Assembly: GCF_963966145.1 (NCBI RefSeq)
Contig: NC_091048.1
Span: 1 to 64,000 of the forward strand
DNA from: Tenebrio molitor
Lineage: Eukaryota; Arthropoda; Insecta; Coleoptera; Tenebrionidae
DNA: 64,000 nucleotides
Direction of reading: 5' to 3'
In this document: piece by piece, positions 43,600 to 57,131 of the stretch
Layout of the letters: the number at the start of each line of letters is the position of its first letter
Position numbering within the stretch: position 1 is the stretch's first letter
The notes under the pieces: generated by a model
The model's input: only the letters and a program-made list of their open reading frames with translations
Told to the model about the DNA's origin: nothing
Database searches by the model: none
Made by a program: the position numbers and the translations under genes

Positions 43600-46500
43600 A
43601 TTTCAAACGGCCATAACTCCGTTATTAAGCGACTTAGAGTGATGAATTTGGCACCGTTGGATTCCTCTCGCCAAGCAGCTTCTTTTGAGCCAAAAATTTT
43701 CGAAAATTAAAAAAATATATTTTTTTGCGAATTTCCCAAAAAATTTTATTTGAAAAGAAGCTCTTTGACGAGAGGAATCCAACGGTGTAAAATTTATTGC
43801 CGTAGCTTGCTTAATAACGGAGCTATGGCCGTTTAAAGTTTTGAAATTTCAAACGGCCATAACTCCGTTATTAAGCGACTTAGAGAGATGAATTTGGCAC
43901 CGTTGGATTCCTCTCGTCAAGCAGCTTCTTTTGAGCCAAAAATCTTCGAAAATTAAAAAAAATATTTTTTTACGAATTTCGCAAAAATTTTTATTTGAAA
44001 AGAAGCTCTTTGACGAGAGGAATCCAACGGTGTAAAATTTATTGCCGTAGCTTGCTTAATAACGGAGCTATGGCCGTTTAAAGTTTTGAAATTTCAAACG
44101 GCCATAACTCCGTTATTAAGCGACTTAGAGTGATGAATTTGGCACCGTTGGATTCCTCTCGCCAAGCAGCTTCTTTTGAGCCAAAAATCTTCGAAAATTA
44201 AAAAAATATATTTTTTTGCGAATTTCCCAAAAAATTTTATTTGAAAAGAAGCTCTTTGACGAGAGGAATCCAACGGTGTAAAATTTATTGCCGTAGCTTG
44301 CTTAATAACGGAGCTATGGCCGTTTAAAGTTTTGAAATTTCAAACGGCCATAACTCCGTTATTAAGCGACTTAGAGCGATGAATTTGGCACCGTTGGATT
44401 CCTCTCGTCAAGCAGCTTCTTTTGAGCCAAAAATCTTCGAAAATTAAAAAAAATATTTTTTTACGAATTTCGCAAAAATTTTTATTTGAAAAGAAGCTCT
44501 TTGACGAGAGGAATCCAACGGTGTAAAATTTATTGCCGTAGCTTGCTTAATAACGGAGCTATGGCCGTTTAAAGTTTTGAAATTTCAAACGGCCATAACT
44601 CCGTTATTAAGCGACTTAGAGTGATGAATTTGGCACCGTTGGATTCCTCTCGCCAAGCACCTTCTTTTGAGCCAAAAATCTTCGAAAATTAAAAAAATAT
44701 ATTTTTTTGCGAATTTCCCAAAAAATTTTATTTGAAAAGAAGCTCTTTGACGAGAGGAATCCAACGGTGTAAAATTTATTGCCGTAGCTTGCTTAATAAC
44801 GGAGCTATGGCCGTTTAAAGTTTTGAAATTTCAAACGGCCATAACTCCGTTATTAAGCGACTTAGAGCGATGAATTTGGCACCGTTGGATTCCTCTCGCT
44901 AAGCAGCTTCTTTTGAGCCAAAAATCTTCGAAAATTAAAAAAATATATTTTTTTGCGAATTTCCCAAAAAATTTTATTTGAAAAGAAGCTCTTTGACGAG
45001 AGGAATCCAACGGTGTAAAATTTATTGCCGTAGCTTGCTTAATTACGCAGCTATGGCCGTTTAAAGTTTTGAAATTTCAAACGGTCATAACTCCGTTATT
45101 AAGCGACTTAGAGCGATGAATTTGGCACCGTTGGATTCCTCTCGCTAAGCAGCTTCTTTTTTTGCGAATTTCCCAAAAAATTTTATTTGAAAAGAAGCTC
45201 TTTGACGAGAGGAATCCAACGGTGTAAAATTTATTGCCGTAGCTTGCTTAATAACGGAGCTATGGCCGTTTAAAGTTTTGAAATTTCAAACGGCCATAAC
45301 TCCGTTATTAAGCGACTTAGAGCGATGAATTTGGCACCGTTGGATTCCTCTCGTCAAGCAGCTTCTTTTGAGCCAAAAATCTTCGAAAATTAAAAAAAAT
45401 ATTTTTTTACGAATTTCGCAAAAATTTTTATTTGAAAAGAAGCTCTTTGACGAGAGGAATCCAACGGTGTAAAATTTATTGCCGTAGCTTGCTTAATAAC
45501 GGAGCTATGGCCGTTTAAAGTTTTGAAATTTCAAACGGCCATAACTCCGTTATTAAGCGACTTAGAGTGATGAATTTGGCACCGTTGGATTCCTCTCGCC
45601 AAGCAGCTTCTTTTGAGCCAAAAATCTTCGAAAATTAAAAAAATATATTTTTTTGCGAATTTCCCAAAAAATTTTATTTGAAAAGAAGCTCTTTGACGAG
45701 AGGAATCCAACGGTGTAAAATTTATTGCCGTAGCTTGCTTAATAACGGAGCTATGGCCGTTTAAAGTTTTGAAATTTCAAACGGCCATAACTCCGTTATT
45801 AAGCGACTTAGAGAGATGAATTTGGCACCGTTGGATTCCTCTCGTCAAGCAGCTTCTTTTGAGCCAAAAATCTTCGAAAATTAAAAAAAATAATTTTTTA
45901 CGAATTTCGCAAAAATTTTTATTTGAAAAGAAGCTCTTTGACGAGAGGAATCCAACGGTGTAAAATTTATTGCCGTAGCTTGCTTAATAACGGAGCTATG
46001 GCCGTTTAAAGTTTTGAAATTTCAAACGGCCATAACTCCGTTATTAAGCGACTTAGAGTGATGAATTTGGCACCGTTGGATTCCTCTCGCCAAGCAGCTT
46101 CTTTTGAGCCAAAAATCTTCGAAAATTAAAAAAATATATTTTTTTGCGAATTTCCCAAAAAATTTTATTTGAAAAGAAGCTCTTTGACGAGAGGAATCCA
46201 ACGGTGTAAAATTTATTGCCGTAGCTTGCTTAATAACGGAGCTATGGCCGTTTAAAGTTTTGAAATTTCAAACGGCCATAACTCCGTTATTAAGCGACTT
46301 AGAGCGATGAATTTGGCACCGTTGGATTCCTCTCGTCAAGCAGCTTCTTTTGAGCCAAAAATCTTCGAAAATTAAAAAAAATATTTTTTTACGAATTTCG
46401 CAAAAATTTTTATTTGAAAAGAAGCTCTTTGACGAGAGGAATCCAACGGTGTAAAATTTATTGCCGTAGCTTGCTTAATAACGGAGCTATGGCCGTTTAA

Positions 46501-49500
46501 AGTTTTGAAATTTCAAACGGCCATAACTCCGTTATTAAGCGACTTAGAGTGATGAATTTGGCACCGTTGGATTCCTCTCGCCAAGCACCTTCTTTTGAGC
46601 CAAAAATCTTCGAAAATTAAAAAAATATATTTTTTTGCGAATTTCCCAAAAAATTTTATTTGAAAAGAAGCTCTTTGACGAGAGGAATCCAACGGTGTAA
46701 AATTTATTGCCGTAGCTTGCTTAATAACGGAGCTATGGCCGTTTAAAGTTTTGAAATTTCAAACGGCCATAACTCCGTTATTAAGCGACTTAGAGCGATG
46801 AATTTGGCACCGTTGGATTCCTCTCGCTAAGCAGCTTCTTTTGAGCCAAAAATCTTCGAAAATTAAAAAAATATATTTTTTTGCGAATTTCCCAAAAAAT
46901 TTTATTTGAAAAGAAGCTCTTTGACGAGAGGAATCCAACGGTGTAAAATTTATTGCCGTAGCTTGCTTAATTACGCAGCTATGGCCGTTTAAAGTTTTGA
47001 AATTTCAAACGGTCATAACTCCGTTATTAAGCGACTTAGAGCGATGAATTTGGCACCGTTGGATTCCTCTCGCTAAGCAGCTTCTTTTTTTGCGAATTTC
47101 CCAAAAAATTTTATTTGAAAAGAAGCTCTTTGACGAGAGGAATCCAACGGTGTAAAATTTATTGCCGTAGCTTGCTTAATAACGGAGCTATGGCCGTTTA
47201 AAGTTTTGAAATTTCAAACGGCCATAACTCCGTTATTAAGCGACTTAGAGCGATGAATTTGGCACCGTTGGATTCCTCTCGTCAAGCAGCTTCTTTTGAG
47301 CCAAAAATCTTCGAAAATTAAAAAAAATATTTTTTTACGAATTTCGCAAAAATTTTTATTTGAAAAGAAGCTCTTTGACGAGAGGAATCCAACGGTGTAA
47401 AATTTATTGCCGTAGCTTGCTTAATAACGGAGCTATGGCCGTTTAAAGTTTTGAAATTTCAAACGGCCATAACTCCGTTATTAAGCGACTTAGAGTGATG
47501 AATTTGGCACCGTTGGATTCCTCTCGCCAAGCAGCTTCTTTTGAGCCAAAAATCTTCGAAAATTAAAAAAATATATTTTTTTGCGAATTTCCCAAAAAAT
47601 TTTATTTGAAAAGAAGCTCTTTGACGAGAGGAATCCAACGGTGTAAAATTTATTGCCGTAGCTTGCTTAATAACGGAGCTATGGCCGTTTAAAGTTTTGA
47701 AATTTCAAACGGCCATAACTCCGTTATTAAGCGACTTAGAGAGATGAATTTGGCACCGTTGGATTCCTCTCGTCAAGCAGCTTCTTTTGAGCCAAAAATC
47801 TTCGAAAATTAAAAAAAATATTTTTTTACGAATTTCGCAAAAATTTTTATTTGAAAAGAAGCTCTTTGACGAGAGGAATCCAACGGTGTAAAATTTATTG
47901 CCGTAGCTTGCTTAATAACGGAGCTATGGCCGTTTAAAGTTTTGAAATTTCAAACGGCCATAACTCCGTTATTAAGCGACTTAGAGTGATGAATTTGGCA
48001 CCGTTGGATTCCTCTCGCCAAGCAGCTTCTTTTGAGCCAAAAATCTTCGAAAATTAAAAAAATATATTTTTTTGCGAATTTCCCAAAAAATTTTATTTGA
48101 AAAGAAGCTCTTTGACGAGAGGAATCCAACGGTGTAAAATTTATTGCCGTAGCTTGCTTAATAACGGAGCTATGGCCGTTTAAAGTTTTGAAATTTCAAA
48201 CGGCCATAACTCCGTTATTAAGCGACTTAGAGCGATGAATTTGGCACCGTTGGATTCCTCTCGTCAAGCAGCTTCTTTTGAGCCAAAAATCTTCGAAAAT
48301 TAAAAAAAATATTTTTTTACGAATTTCGCAAAAATTTTTATTTGAAAAGAAGCTCTTTGACGAGAGGAATCCAACGGTGTAAAATTTATTGCCGTAGCTT
48401 GCTTAATAACGGAGCTATGGCCGTTTAAAGTTTTGAAATTTCAAACGGCCATAACTCCGTTATTAAGCGACTTAGAGTGATGAATTTGGCACCGTTGGAT
48501 TCCTCTCGCCAAGCACCTTCTTTTGAGCCAAAAATCTTCGAAAATTAAAAAAATATATTTTTTTGCGAATTTCCCAAAAAATTTTATTTGAAAAGAAGCT
48601 CTTTGACGAGAGGAATCCAACGGTGTAAAATTTATTGCCGTAGCTTGCTTAATAACGGAGCTATGGCCGTTTAAAGTTTTGAAATTTCAAACGGCCATAA
48701 CTCCGTTATTAAGCGACTTAGAGCGATGAATTTGGCACCGTTGGATTCCTCTCGCTAAGCAGCTTCTTTTGAGCCAAAAATCTTCGAAAATTAAAAAAAT
48801 ATATTTTTTTGCGAATTTCCCAAAAAATTTTATTTGAAAAGAAGCTCTTTGACGAGAGGAATCCAACGGTGTAAAATTTATTGCCGTAGCTTGCTTAATT
48901 ACGCAGCTATGGCCGTTTAAAGTTTTGAAATTTCAAACGGTCATAACTCCGTTATTAAGCGACTTAGAGCGATGAATTTGGCACCGTTGGATTCCTCTCG
49001 CTAAGCAGCTTCTTTTTTTGCGAATTTCCCAAAAAATTTTATTTGAAAAGAAGCTCTTTGACGAGAGGAATCCAACGGTGTAAAATTTATTGCCGTAGCT
49101 TGCTTAATAACGGAGCTATGGCCGTTTAAAGTTTTGAAATTTCAAACGGCCATAACTCCGTTATTAAGCGACTTAGAGCGATGAATTTGGCACCGTTGGA
49201 TTCCTCTCGTCAAGCAGCTTCTTTTGAGCCAAAAATCTTCGAAAATTAAAAAAAATATTTTTTTACGAATTTCGCAAAAATTTTTATTTGAAAAGAAGCT
49301 CTTTGACGAGAGGAATCCAACGGTGTAAAATTTATTGCCGTAGCTTGCTTAATAACGGAGCTATGGCCGTTTAAAGTTTTGAAATTTCAAACGGCCATAA
49401 CTCCGTTATTAAGCGACTTAGAGTGATGAATTTGGCACCGTTGGATTCCTCTCGCCAAGCAGCTTCTTTTGAGCCAAAAATCTTCGAAAATTAAAAAAAT

Positions 49501-50950
49501 ATATTTTTTTGCGAATTTCCCAAAAAATTTTATTTGAAAAGAAGCTCTTTGACGAGAGGAATCCAACGGTGTAAAATTTATTGCCGTAGCTTGCTTAATA
49601 ACGGAGCTATGGCCGTTTAAAGTTTTGAAATTTCAAACGGCCATAACTCCGTTATTAAGCGACTTAGAGAGATGAATTTGGCACCGTTGGATTCCTCTCG
49701 TCAAGCAGCTTCTTTTGAGCCAAAAATCTTCGAAAATTAAAAAAAATATTTTTTTACGAATTTCGCAAAAATTTTTATTTGAAAAGAAGCTCTTTGACGA
49801 GAGGAATCCAACGGTGTAAAATTTATTGCCGTAGCTTGCTTAATAACGGAGCTATGGCCGTTTAAAGTTTTGAAATTTCAAACGGCCATAACTCCGTTAT
49901 TAAGCGACTTAGAGTGATGAATTTGGCACCGTTGGATTCCTCTCGCCAAGCAGCTTCTTTTGAGCCAAAAATCTTCGAAAATTAAAAAAATATATTTTTT
50001 TGCGAATTTCCCAAAAAATTTTATTTGAAAAGAAGCTCTTTGACGAGAGGAATCCAACGGTGTAAAATTTATTGCCGTAGCTTGCTTAATAACGGAGCTA
50101 TGGCCGTTTAAAGTTTTGAAATTTCAAACGGCCATAACTCCGTTATTAAGCGACTTAGAGCGATGAATTTGGCACCGTTGGATTCCTCTCGTCAAGCAGC
50201 TTCTTTTGAGCCAAAAATCTTCGAAAATTAAAAAAAATATTTTTTTACGAATTTCGCAAAAATTTTTATTTGAAAAGAAGCTCTTTGACGAGAGGAATCC
50301 AACGGTGTAAAATTTATTGCCGTAGCTTGCTTAATAACGGAGCTATGGCCGTTTAAAGTTTTGAAATTTCAAACGGCCATAACTCCGTTATTAAGCGACT
50401 TAGAGTGATGAATTTGGCACCGTTGGATTCCTCTCGCCAAGCAGCTTCTTTTGAGCCAAAAATCTTCGAAAATTAAAAAAATATATTTTTTTGCGAATTT
50501 CCCAAAAAATTTTATTTGAAAAGAAGCTCTTTGACGAGAGGAATCCAACGGTGTAAAATTTATTGCCGTAGCTTGCTTAATAACGGAGCTATGGCCGTTT
50601 AAAGTTTTGAAATTTCAAACGGCCATAACTCCGTTATTAAGCGACTTAGAGCGATGAATTTGGCACCGTTGGATTCCTCTCGCTAAGCAGCTTCTTTTGA
50701 GCCAAAAATCTTCGAAAATTAAAAAAATATATTTTTTTGCGAATTTCCCAAAAAATTTTATTTGAAAAGAAGCTCTTTGACGAGAGGAATCCAACGGTGT
50801 AAAATTTATTGCCGTAGCTTGCTTAATTACGCAGCTATGGCCGTTTAAAGTTTTGAAATTTCAAACGGTCATAACTCCGTTATTAAGCGACTTAGAGCGA
50901 TGAATTTGGCACCGTTGGATTCCTCTCGCTAAGCAGCTTCTTTTTTTGCG
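43600..50950. repeat. 1928-bp octameric higher-order repeats, ~4 copies
   Basis: The private variant CCAAGCACC occurs at 44653, 46581 and 48509, each 1928 bp apart; the fourth position (50437) has the reference CCAAGCAGC. The unit is seven full monomers plus one short monomer in a fixed order of GAGTG, GAGAG and GAGCG variants. Confidence 0.9.
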
Positions 50951-51079
50951 AATTTCCCAAAAAATTTTATTTGAAAAGAAGCTCTTTGACGAGAGGAATC
51001 CAACGGTGTAAAATTTATTGCCGTAGCTTGCTTAATAACGGAGCTATGGCCGTTTAAAGTTTTGAAATTTCAAACGGCC

Positions 51080-53060
51080 ATAACTCCGTTATTAAGCGAC
51101 TTAGAGAGATGAATTTGGCACCGTTGGATTCCTCTCGTCAAGCAGCTTCTTTTGAGCCAAAAATCTTCGAAAATTAAAAAAAATATTTTTTTACGAATTT
51201 CGCAAAAATTTTTATTTGAAAAGAAGCTCTTTGACGAGAGGAATCCAACGGTGTAAAATTTATTGCCGTAGCTTGCTTAATAACGGAGCTATGGCCGTTT
51301 AAAGTTTTGAAATTTCAAACGGCCATAACTCCGTTATTAAGCGACTTAGAGTGATGAGTTTGGCACCGTTGGATTCCTCTCGCCAAGCAGCTTCTTTTGA
51401 GCCAAAAATCTTCGAAAATTAAAAAAATATATTTTTTTGCGAATTTCCCAAAAAATTTTATTTGAAAAGAAGCTCTTTGACGAGAGGAATCCAACGGTGT
51501 AAAATTTATTGCCGTAGCTTGCTTAATAACGGAGCTATGGCCGTTTAAAGTTTTGAAATTTCAACCGGCCATAACTCCGTTATTAAGCGACTTAGAGTGA
51601 TGAATTTGGCACCGTTGGATTCCTCTCGCCAAGCAGCTTCTTTTGAGCCAAAAATCTTCGAAAATTAAAAAAATATATTTTTTTGCGAATTTCCCAAAAA
51701 ATTTTATTTGAAAAGAAGCTCTTTGACGAGAGGAATCCAACGGTGTAAAATTTATTGCCGTAGCTTGCTTAATAACGGAGCTATGGCCGTTTAAAATTTT
51801 GAAATTTCAAACGGCCATAACTCCGTTATTAAGCGACTTAGAGCGATGAATTTGGCACCGTTGGATTCCTCTCGCTAAGCAGCTTCTTTTGAGCCAAAAA
51901 TCTTCGAAAATTAAAAAAATATATTTTTTTGCGAATTTCCCAAAAAATTTTATTTGAAAAGAAGCTCTTTGACGAGAGGAATCCAACGGTGTAAAATTTA
52001 TTGCCGTAGCTTGCTTAATTACGCAGCTATGGCCGTTTAAAGTTTTGAAATTTCAAACGGCCATAACTCCGTTATTAAGCGACTTAGAGCGATGAATTTG
52101 GCACCGTTGGATTCTTCTCGTCAAGCAGCTTCTTTTGAGCCAAAAATCTTCGAAAATTAAAAAAAATATTTTTTTGCGAATTTCGCAAAAATTTTTATTT
52201 GAAAAGAAGCTCTTTGACGAGAGGAATCCAACGGTGTAAAATTTATTGCCGTAGCTTGCTTAATAACGGAGCTATGGCCGTTTAAAGTTTTGAAATTTCA
52301 AACGGCCATAACTCCGTTATTAAGCGACTTAGAGTGATGAGTTTGGCACCGTTGGATTCCTCTCGCCAAGCAGCTTCTTTTGAGCCAAAAATCTTCGAAA
52401 ATTAAAAAAATATATTTTTTTGCGAATTTCCCAAAAAATTTTATTTGAAAAGAAGCTCTTTGACGAGAGGAATCCAACGGTGTAAAATTTATTGCCGTAG
52501 CTTGCTTAATAACGGAGCTATGGCCGTTTAAAGTTTTGAAATTTCAAACGGCCATAACTCCGTTATTAAGCGACTTAGAGTGATGAATTTGGCACCATTG
52601 GATTCCTCTCGCCAAGCAGCTTCTTTTGAGCCAAAAATCTTCGAAAATTAAAAAAATATATTTTTTTGCGAATTTCCCAAAAAATTTTATTTGAAAAGAA
52701 GCTCTTTGACGAGAGGAATCCAACGGTGTAAAATTTATTGCCGTAGCTTGCTTAATAACGGAGCTATGGCCGTTTAAAATTTTGAAATTTCAAACGGCCA
52801 TAACTCCGTTATTAAGCGACTTAGAGCGATGAATTTGGCACCGTTGGATTCCTCTCGCTAAGCAGCTTCTTTTGAGCCAAAAATCTTCGAAAATTAAAAA
52901 AATATATTTTTTTGCGAATTTCCCAAAAAATTTTATTTGAAAAGAAGCTCTTTGACGAGAGGAATCCAACGGTGTAAAATTTATTGCCGTAGCTTGCTTA
53001 ATTACGCAGCTATGGCCGTTTAAAGTTTTGAAATTTCAAACGGCCATAACTCCGTTATTA
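51080..53060. repeat. 983-bp tetrameric higher-order repeat, two copies
   Basis: GTGATGAGTTTGG (51351, 52334) and CGTTTAAAATTTTG (51788, 52771) both recur after exactly 983 bp. Private single changes (CAACCGGCC near 51565, GGCACCATTG near 52590) mark the two copies as non-identical. Confidence 0.88.
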
Positions 53061-53599
53061 AGCGACTTAGAGCGATGAATTTGGCACCGTTGGATTCTTC
53101 TCGTCAAGCAGCTTCTTTTGAGCCAAAAATCTTCGAAAATTAAAAAAAATATTTTTTTGCGAATTTCGCAAAAATTTTTATTTGAAAAGAAGCTCTTTGA
53201 CGAGAGGAATCCAACGGTGTAAAATTTATTGCCGTAGCTTGCTTAATAACGGAGCTATGGCCGTTTAAAGTTTTGAAATTTCAAACGGCCATAACTCCGT
53301 TATTAAGCGACTTAGAGCGATGAATTTGGCACCGTTGGATTCCTCTCGCCAAGCAGCTTCTTTTGAGCCAAAAATCTTCGAAAATTAAAAAAATATATTT
53401 TTTTGCGAATTTCCCAAAAAATTTTATTTGAAAAGAAGCTCTTTGACGAGAGGAATCCAACGGTGTAAAATTTATTGCCGTAGCTTGCTTAATAACGGAG
53501 CTATGGCCGTTTAAAGTTTTGAAATTTCAAACGGCCATAACTCCGTTATTAAGCGACTTAGAGCGATGAATTTGGCACCGTTGGATTCCTCTCGTCAAG

Positions 53600-56450
53600 C
53601 AGCTTCTTTTGAGCCAAAAATCTTCGAAAATTAAAAAAAATATTTTTTTACGAATTTCGCAAAAATTTTTATTTGAAAAGAAGCTCTTTGACGAGAGGAA
53701 TCCAACGGTGTAAAATTTATTGCCGTAGCTTGCTTAATAACGGAGCTATGGCCGTTTAAAGTTTTGAAATTTCAAACGGCCATAACTCCGTTATTAAGCG
53801 ACTTAGAGTGATGAATTTGGCACCGTTGGATTCCTCTCGCCAAGCAGCTTCTTTTGAGCCAAAAATCTTCGAAAATTAAAAAAATTTATTTTTTTGCGAA
53901 TTTCCCAAAAAATTTTATTTGAAAAGAAGCTCTTTGACGAGAGGAATCCAACGGTGTAAAATTTATTGCCGTAGCTTGCTTAATAACGGAGCTATGGCCG
54001 TTTAAAGTTTTGAAATTTCAAACGGCCATAACTCCGTTATTAAGCGACTTAGAGAGATGAATTTGGCACCGTTGGATTCCTCTCGTCAAGCAGCTTCTTT
54101 TGAGCCAAAAATCTTCGAAAATTAAAAAAAATATTTTTTTACGAATTTCGCAAAAATTTTTATTTGAAAAGAAGCTCTTTGACGAGAGGAATCCAACGGT
54201 GTAAAATTTATTGCCGTAGCTTGCTTAATAACGGAGCTATGGCCGTTTAAAGTTTTGAAATTTCAAACGGCCATAACTCCGTTATTAAGCGACTTAGAGT
54301 GATGAATTTGGCACCGTTGGATTCCTCTCGCCAAGCAGCTTCTTTTGAGCCAAAAATCTTCGAAAATTAAAAAAATATATTTTTTTGCGAATTTCCCAAA
54401 AAATTTTATTTGAAAAGAAGCTCTTTGACGAGAGGAATCCAACGGTGTAAAATTTATTGCCGTAGCTTGCTTAATAACGGAGCTATGGCCGTTTAAAGTT
54501 TTGAAATTTCAAACGGCCATAACTCCGTTATTAAGCGACTTAGAGCGATGAATTTGGCACCGTTGGATTCCTCTCGTCAAGCAGCTTCTTTTGAGCCAAA
54601 AATCTTCGAAAATTAAAAAAAATATTTTTTTACGAATTTCGCAAAAATTTTTATTTGAAAAGAAGCTCTTTGACGAGAGGAATCCAACGGTGTAAAATTT
54701 ATTGCCGTAGCTTGCTTAATTACGCAGCTATGGCCGTTTAAAGTTTTGAAATTTCAAACGGTCATAACTCCGTTATTAAGCGACTTAGAGCGATGAATTT
54801 GGCACCGTTGGATTCCTCTCGCTAAGCAGCTTCTTTTTTTGCGAATTTCCCAAAAAATTTTATTTGAAAAGAAGCTCTTTGACGAGAGGAATCCAACGGT
54901 GTAAAATTTATTGCCGTAGCTTGCTTAATAACGGAGCTATGGCCGTTTAAAGTTTTGAAATTTCAAACGGCCATAACTCCGTTATTAAGCGACTTAGAGC
55001 GATGAATTTGGCACCGTTGGATTCCTCTCGCTAAGCAGCTTCTTTTGAGCCAAAAATCTTCGAAAATTAAAAAAATATATTTTTTTACGAATTTCGCAAA
55101 AATTTTTATTTGAAAAGAAGCTCTTTGACGAGAGGAATCCAACGGTGTAAAATTTATTGCCGTAGCTTGCTTAATAACGGAGCTATGGCCGTTTAAAGTT
55201 TTGAAATTTCAAACGGCCATAACTCCGTTATTAAGCGACTTAGAGTGATGAATTTGGCACCGTTGGATTCCTCTCGCCAAGCAGCTTCTTTTGAGCCAAA
55301 AATCTTCGAAAATTAAAAAAATTTATTTTTTTGCGAATTTCCCAAAAAATTTTATTTGAAAAGAAGCTCTTTGACGAGAGGAATCCAACGGTGTAAAATT
55401 TATTGCCGTAGCTTGCTTAATAACGGAGCTATGGCCGTTTAAAGTTTTGAAATTTCAAACGGCCATAACTCCGTTATTAAGCGACTTAGAGAGATGAATT
55501 TGGCACCGTTGGATTCCTCTCGTCAAGCAGCTTCTTTTGAGCCAAAAATCTTCGAAAATTAAAAAAAATATTTTTTTACGAATTTCGCAAAAATTTTTAT
55601 TTGAAAAGAAGCTCTTTGACGAGAGGAATCCAACGGTGTAAAATTTATTGCCGTAGCTTGCTTAATAACGGAGCTATGGCCGTTTAAAGTTTTGAAATTT
55701 CAAACGGCCATAACTCCGTTATTAAGCGACTTAGAGTGATGAATTTGGCACCGTTGGATTCCTCTCGCCAAGCAGCTTCTTTTGAGCCAAAAATCTTCGA
55801 AAATTAAAAAAATATATTTTTTTGCGAATTTCCCAAAAAATTTTATTTGAAAAGAAGCTCTTTGACGAGAGGAATCCAACGGTGTAAAATTTATTGCCGT
55901 AGCTTGCTTAATAACGGAGCTATGGCCGTTTAAAGTTTTGAAATTTCAAACGGCCATAACTCCGTTATTAAGCGACTTAGAGCGATGAATTTGGCACCGT
56001 TGGATTCCTCTCGTCAAGCAGCTTCTTTTGAGCCAAAAATCTTCGAAAATTAAAAAAAATATTTTTTTACGAATTTCGCAAAAATTTTTATTTGAAAAGA
56101 AGCTCTTTGACGAGAGGAATCCAACGGTGTAAAATTTATTGCCGTAGCTTGCTTAATTACGCAGCTATGGCCGTTTAAAGTTTTGAAATTTCAAACGGTC
56201 ATAACTCCGTTATTAAGCGACTTAGAGCGATGAATTTGGCACCGTTGGATTCCTCTCGCTAAGCAGCTTCTTTTTTTGCGAATTTCCCAAAAAATTTTAT
56301 TTGAAAAGAAGCTCTTTGACGAGAGGAATCCAACGGTGTAAAATTTATTGCCGTAGCTTGCTTAATAACGGAGCTATGGCCGTTTAAAGTTTTGAAATTT
56401 CAAACGGCCATAACTCCGTTATTAAGCGACTTAGAGTGATGAATTTGGCA
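53600..56450. repeat. 1437-bp hexameric higher-order repeat, two copies
   Basis: AATTTATTTTTTTGCG (53885, 55322) and TTAGAGAGATG (54050, 55487) both recur after 1437 bp. Limits are approximate. Confidence 0.85.
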
Positions 56451-57131
56451 CCGTTGGATTCCTCTCGTCAAGCAGCTTCTTTTGAGCCAAAAATCTTCGA
56501 AAATTAAAAAAAATATTTTTTTACGAATTTCGCAAAAATTTTTATTTGAAAAGAAGCTCTTTGACGAGAGGAATCCAACGGTGTAAAATTTATTGCCGTA
56601 GCTTGCTTAATAACGGAGCTATGGCCGTTTAAAGTTTTGAAATTTCAAACGGCCATAACTCCGTTATTAAGCGACTTAGAGCGATGAATTTGGCACCGTT
56701 GGATTCCTCTCGCTAAGCAGCTTCTTTTGAGCCAAAAATCTTCGAAAATTAAAAAAATATATTTTTTTGCGAATTTCCCAAAAAATTTTATTTGAAAAGA
56801 AGCTCTTTGACGAGAGGAATCCAACGGTGTAAAATTTATTGCCGTAGCTTGCTTAATTACGCAGCTATGGCCGTTTAAAGTTTTGAAATTTCAAACGGTC
56901 ATAACTCCGTTATTAAGCGACTTAGAGCGATGAATTTGGCACCGTTGGATTCCTCTCGCTAAGCAGCTTCTTTTTTTGCGAATTTCCCAAAAAATTTTAT
57001 TTGAAAAGAAGCTCTTTGACGAGAGGAATCCAACGGTGTAAAATTTATTGCCGTAGCTTGCTTAATAACGGAGCTATGGCCGTTTAAAGTTTTGAAATTT
57101 CAAACGGCCATAACTCCGTTATTAAGCGACT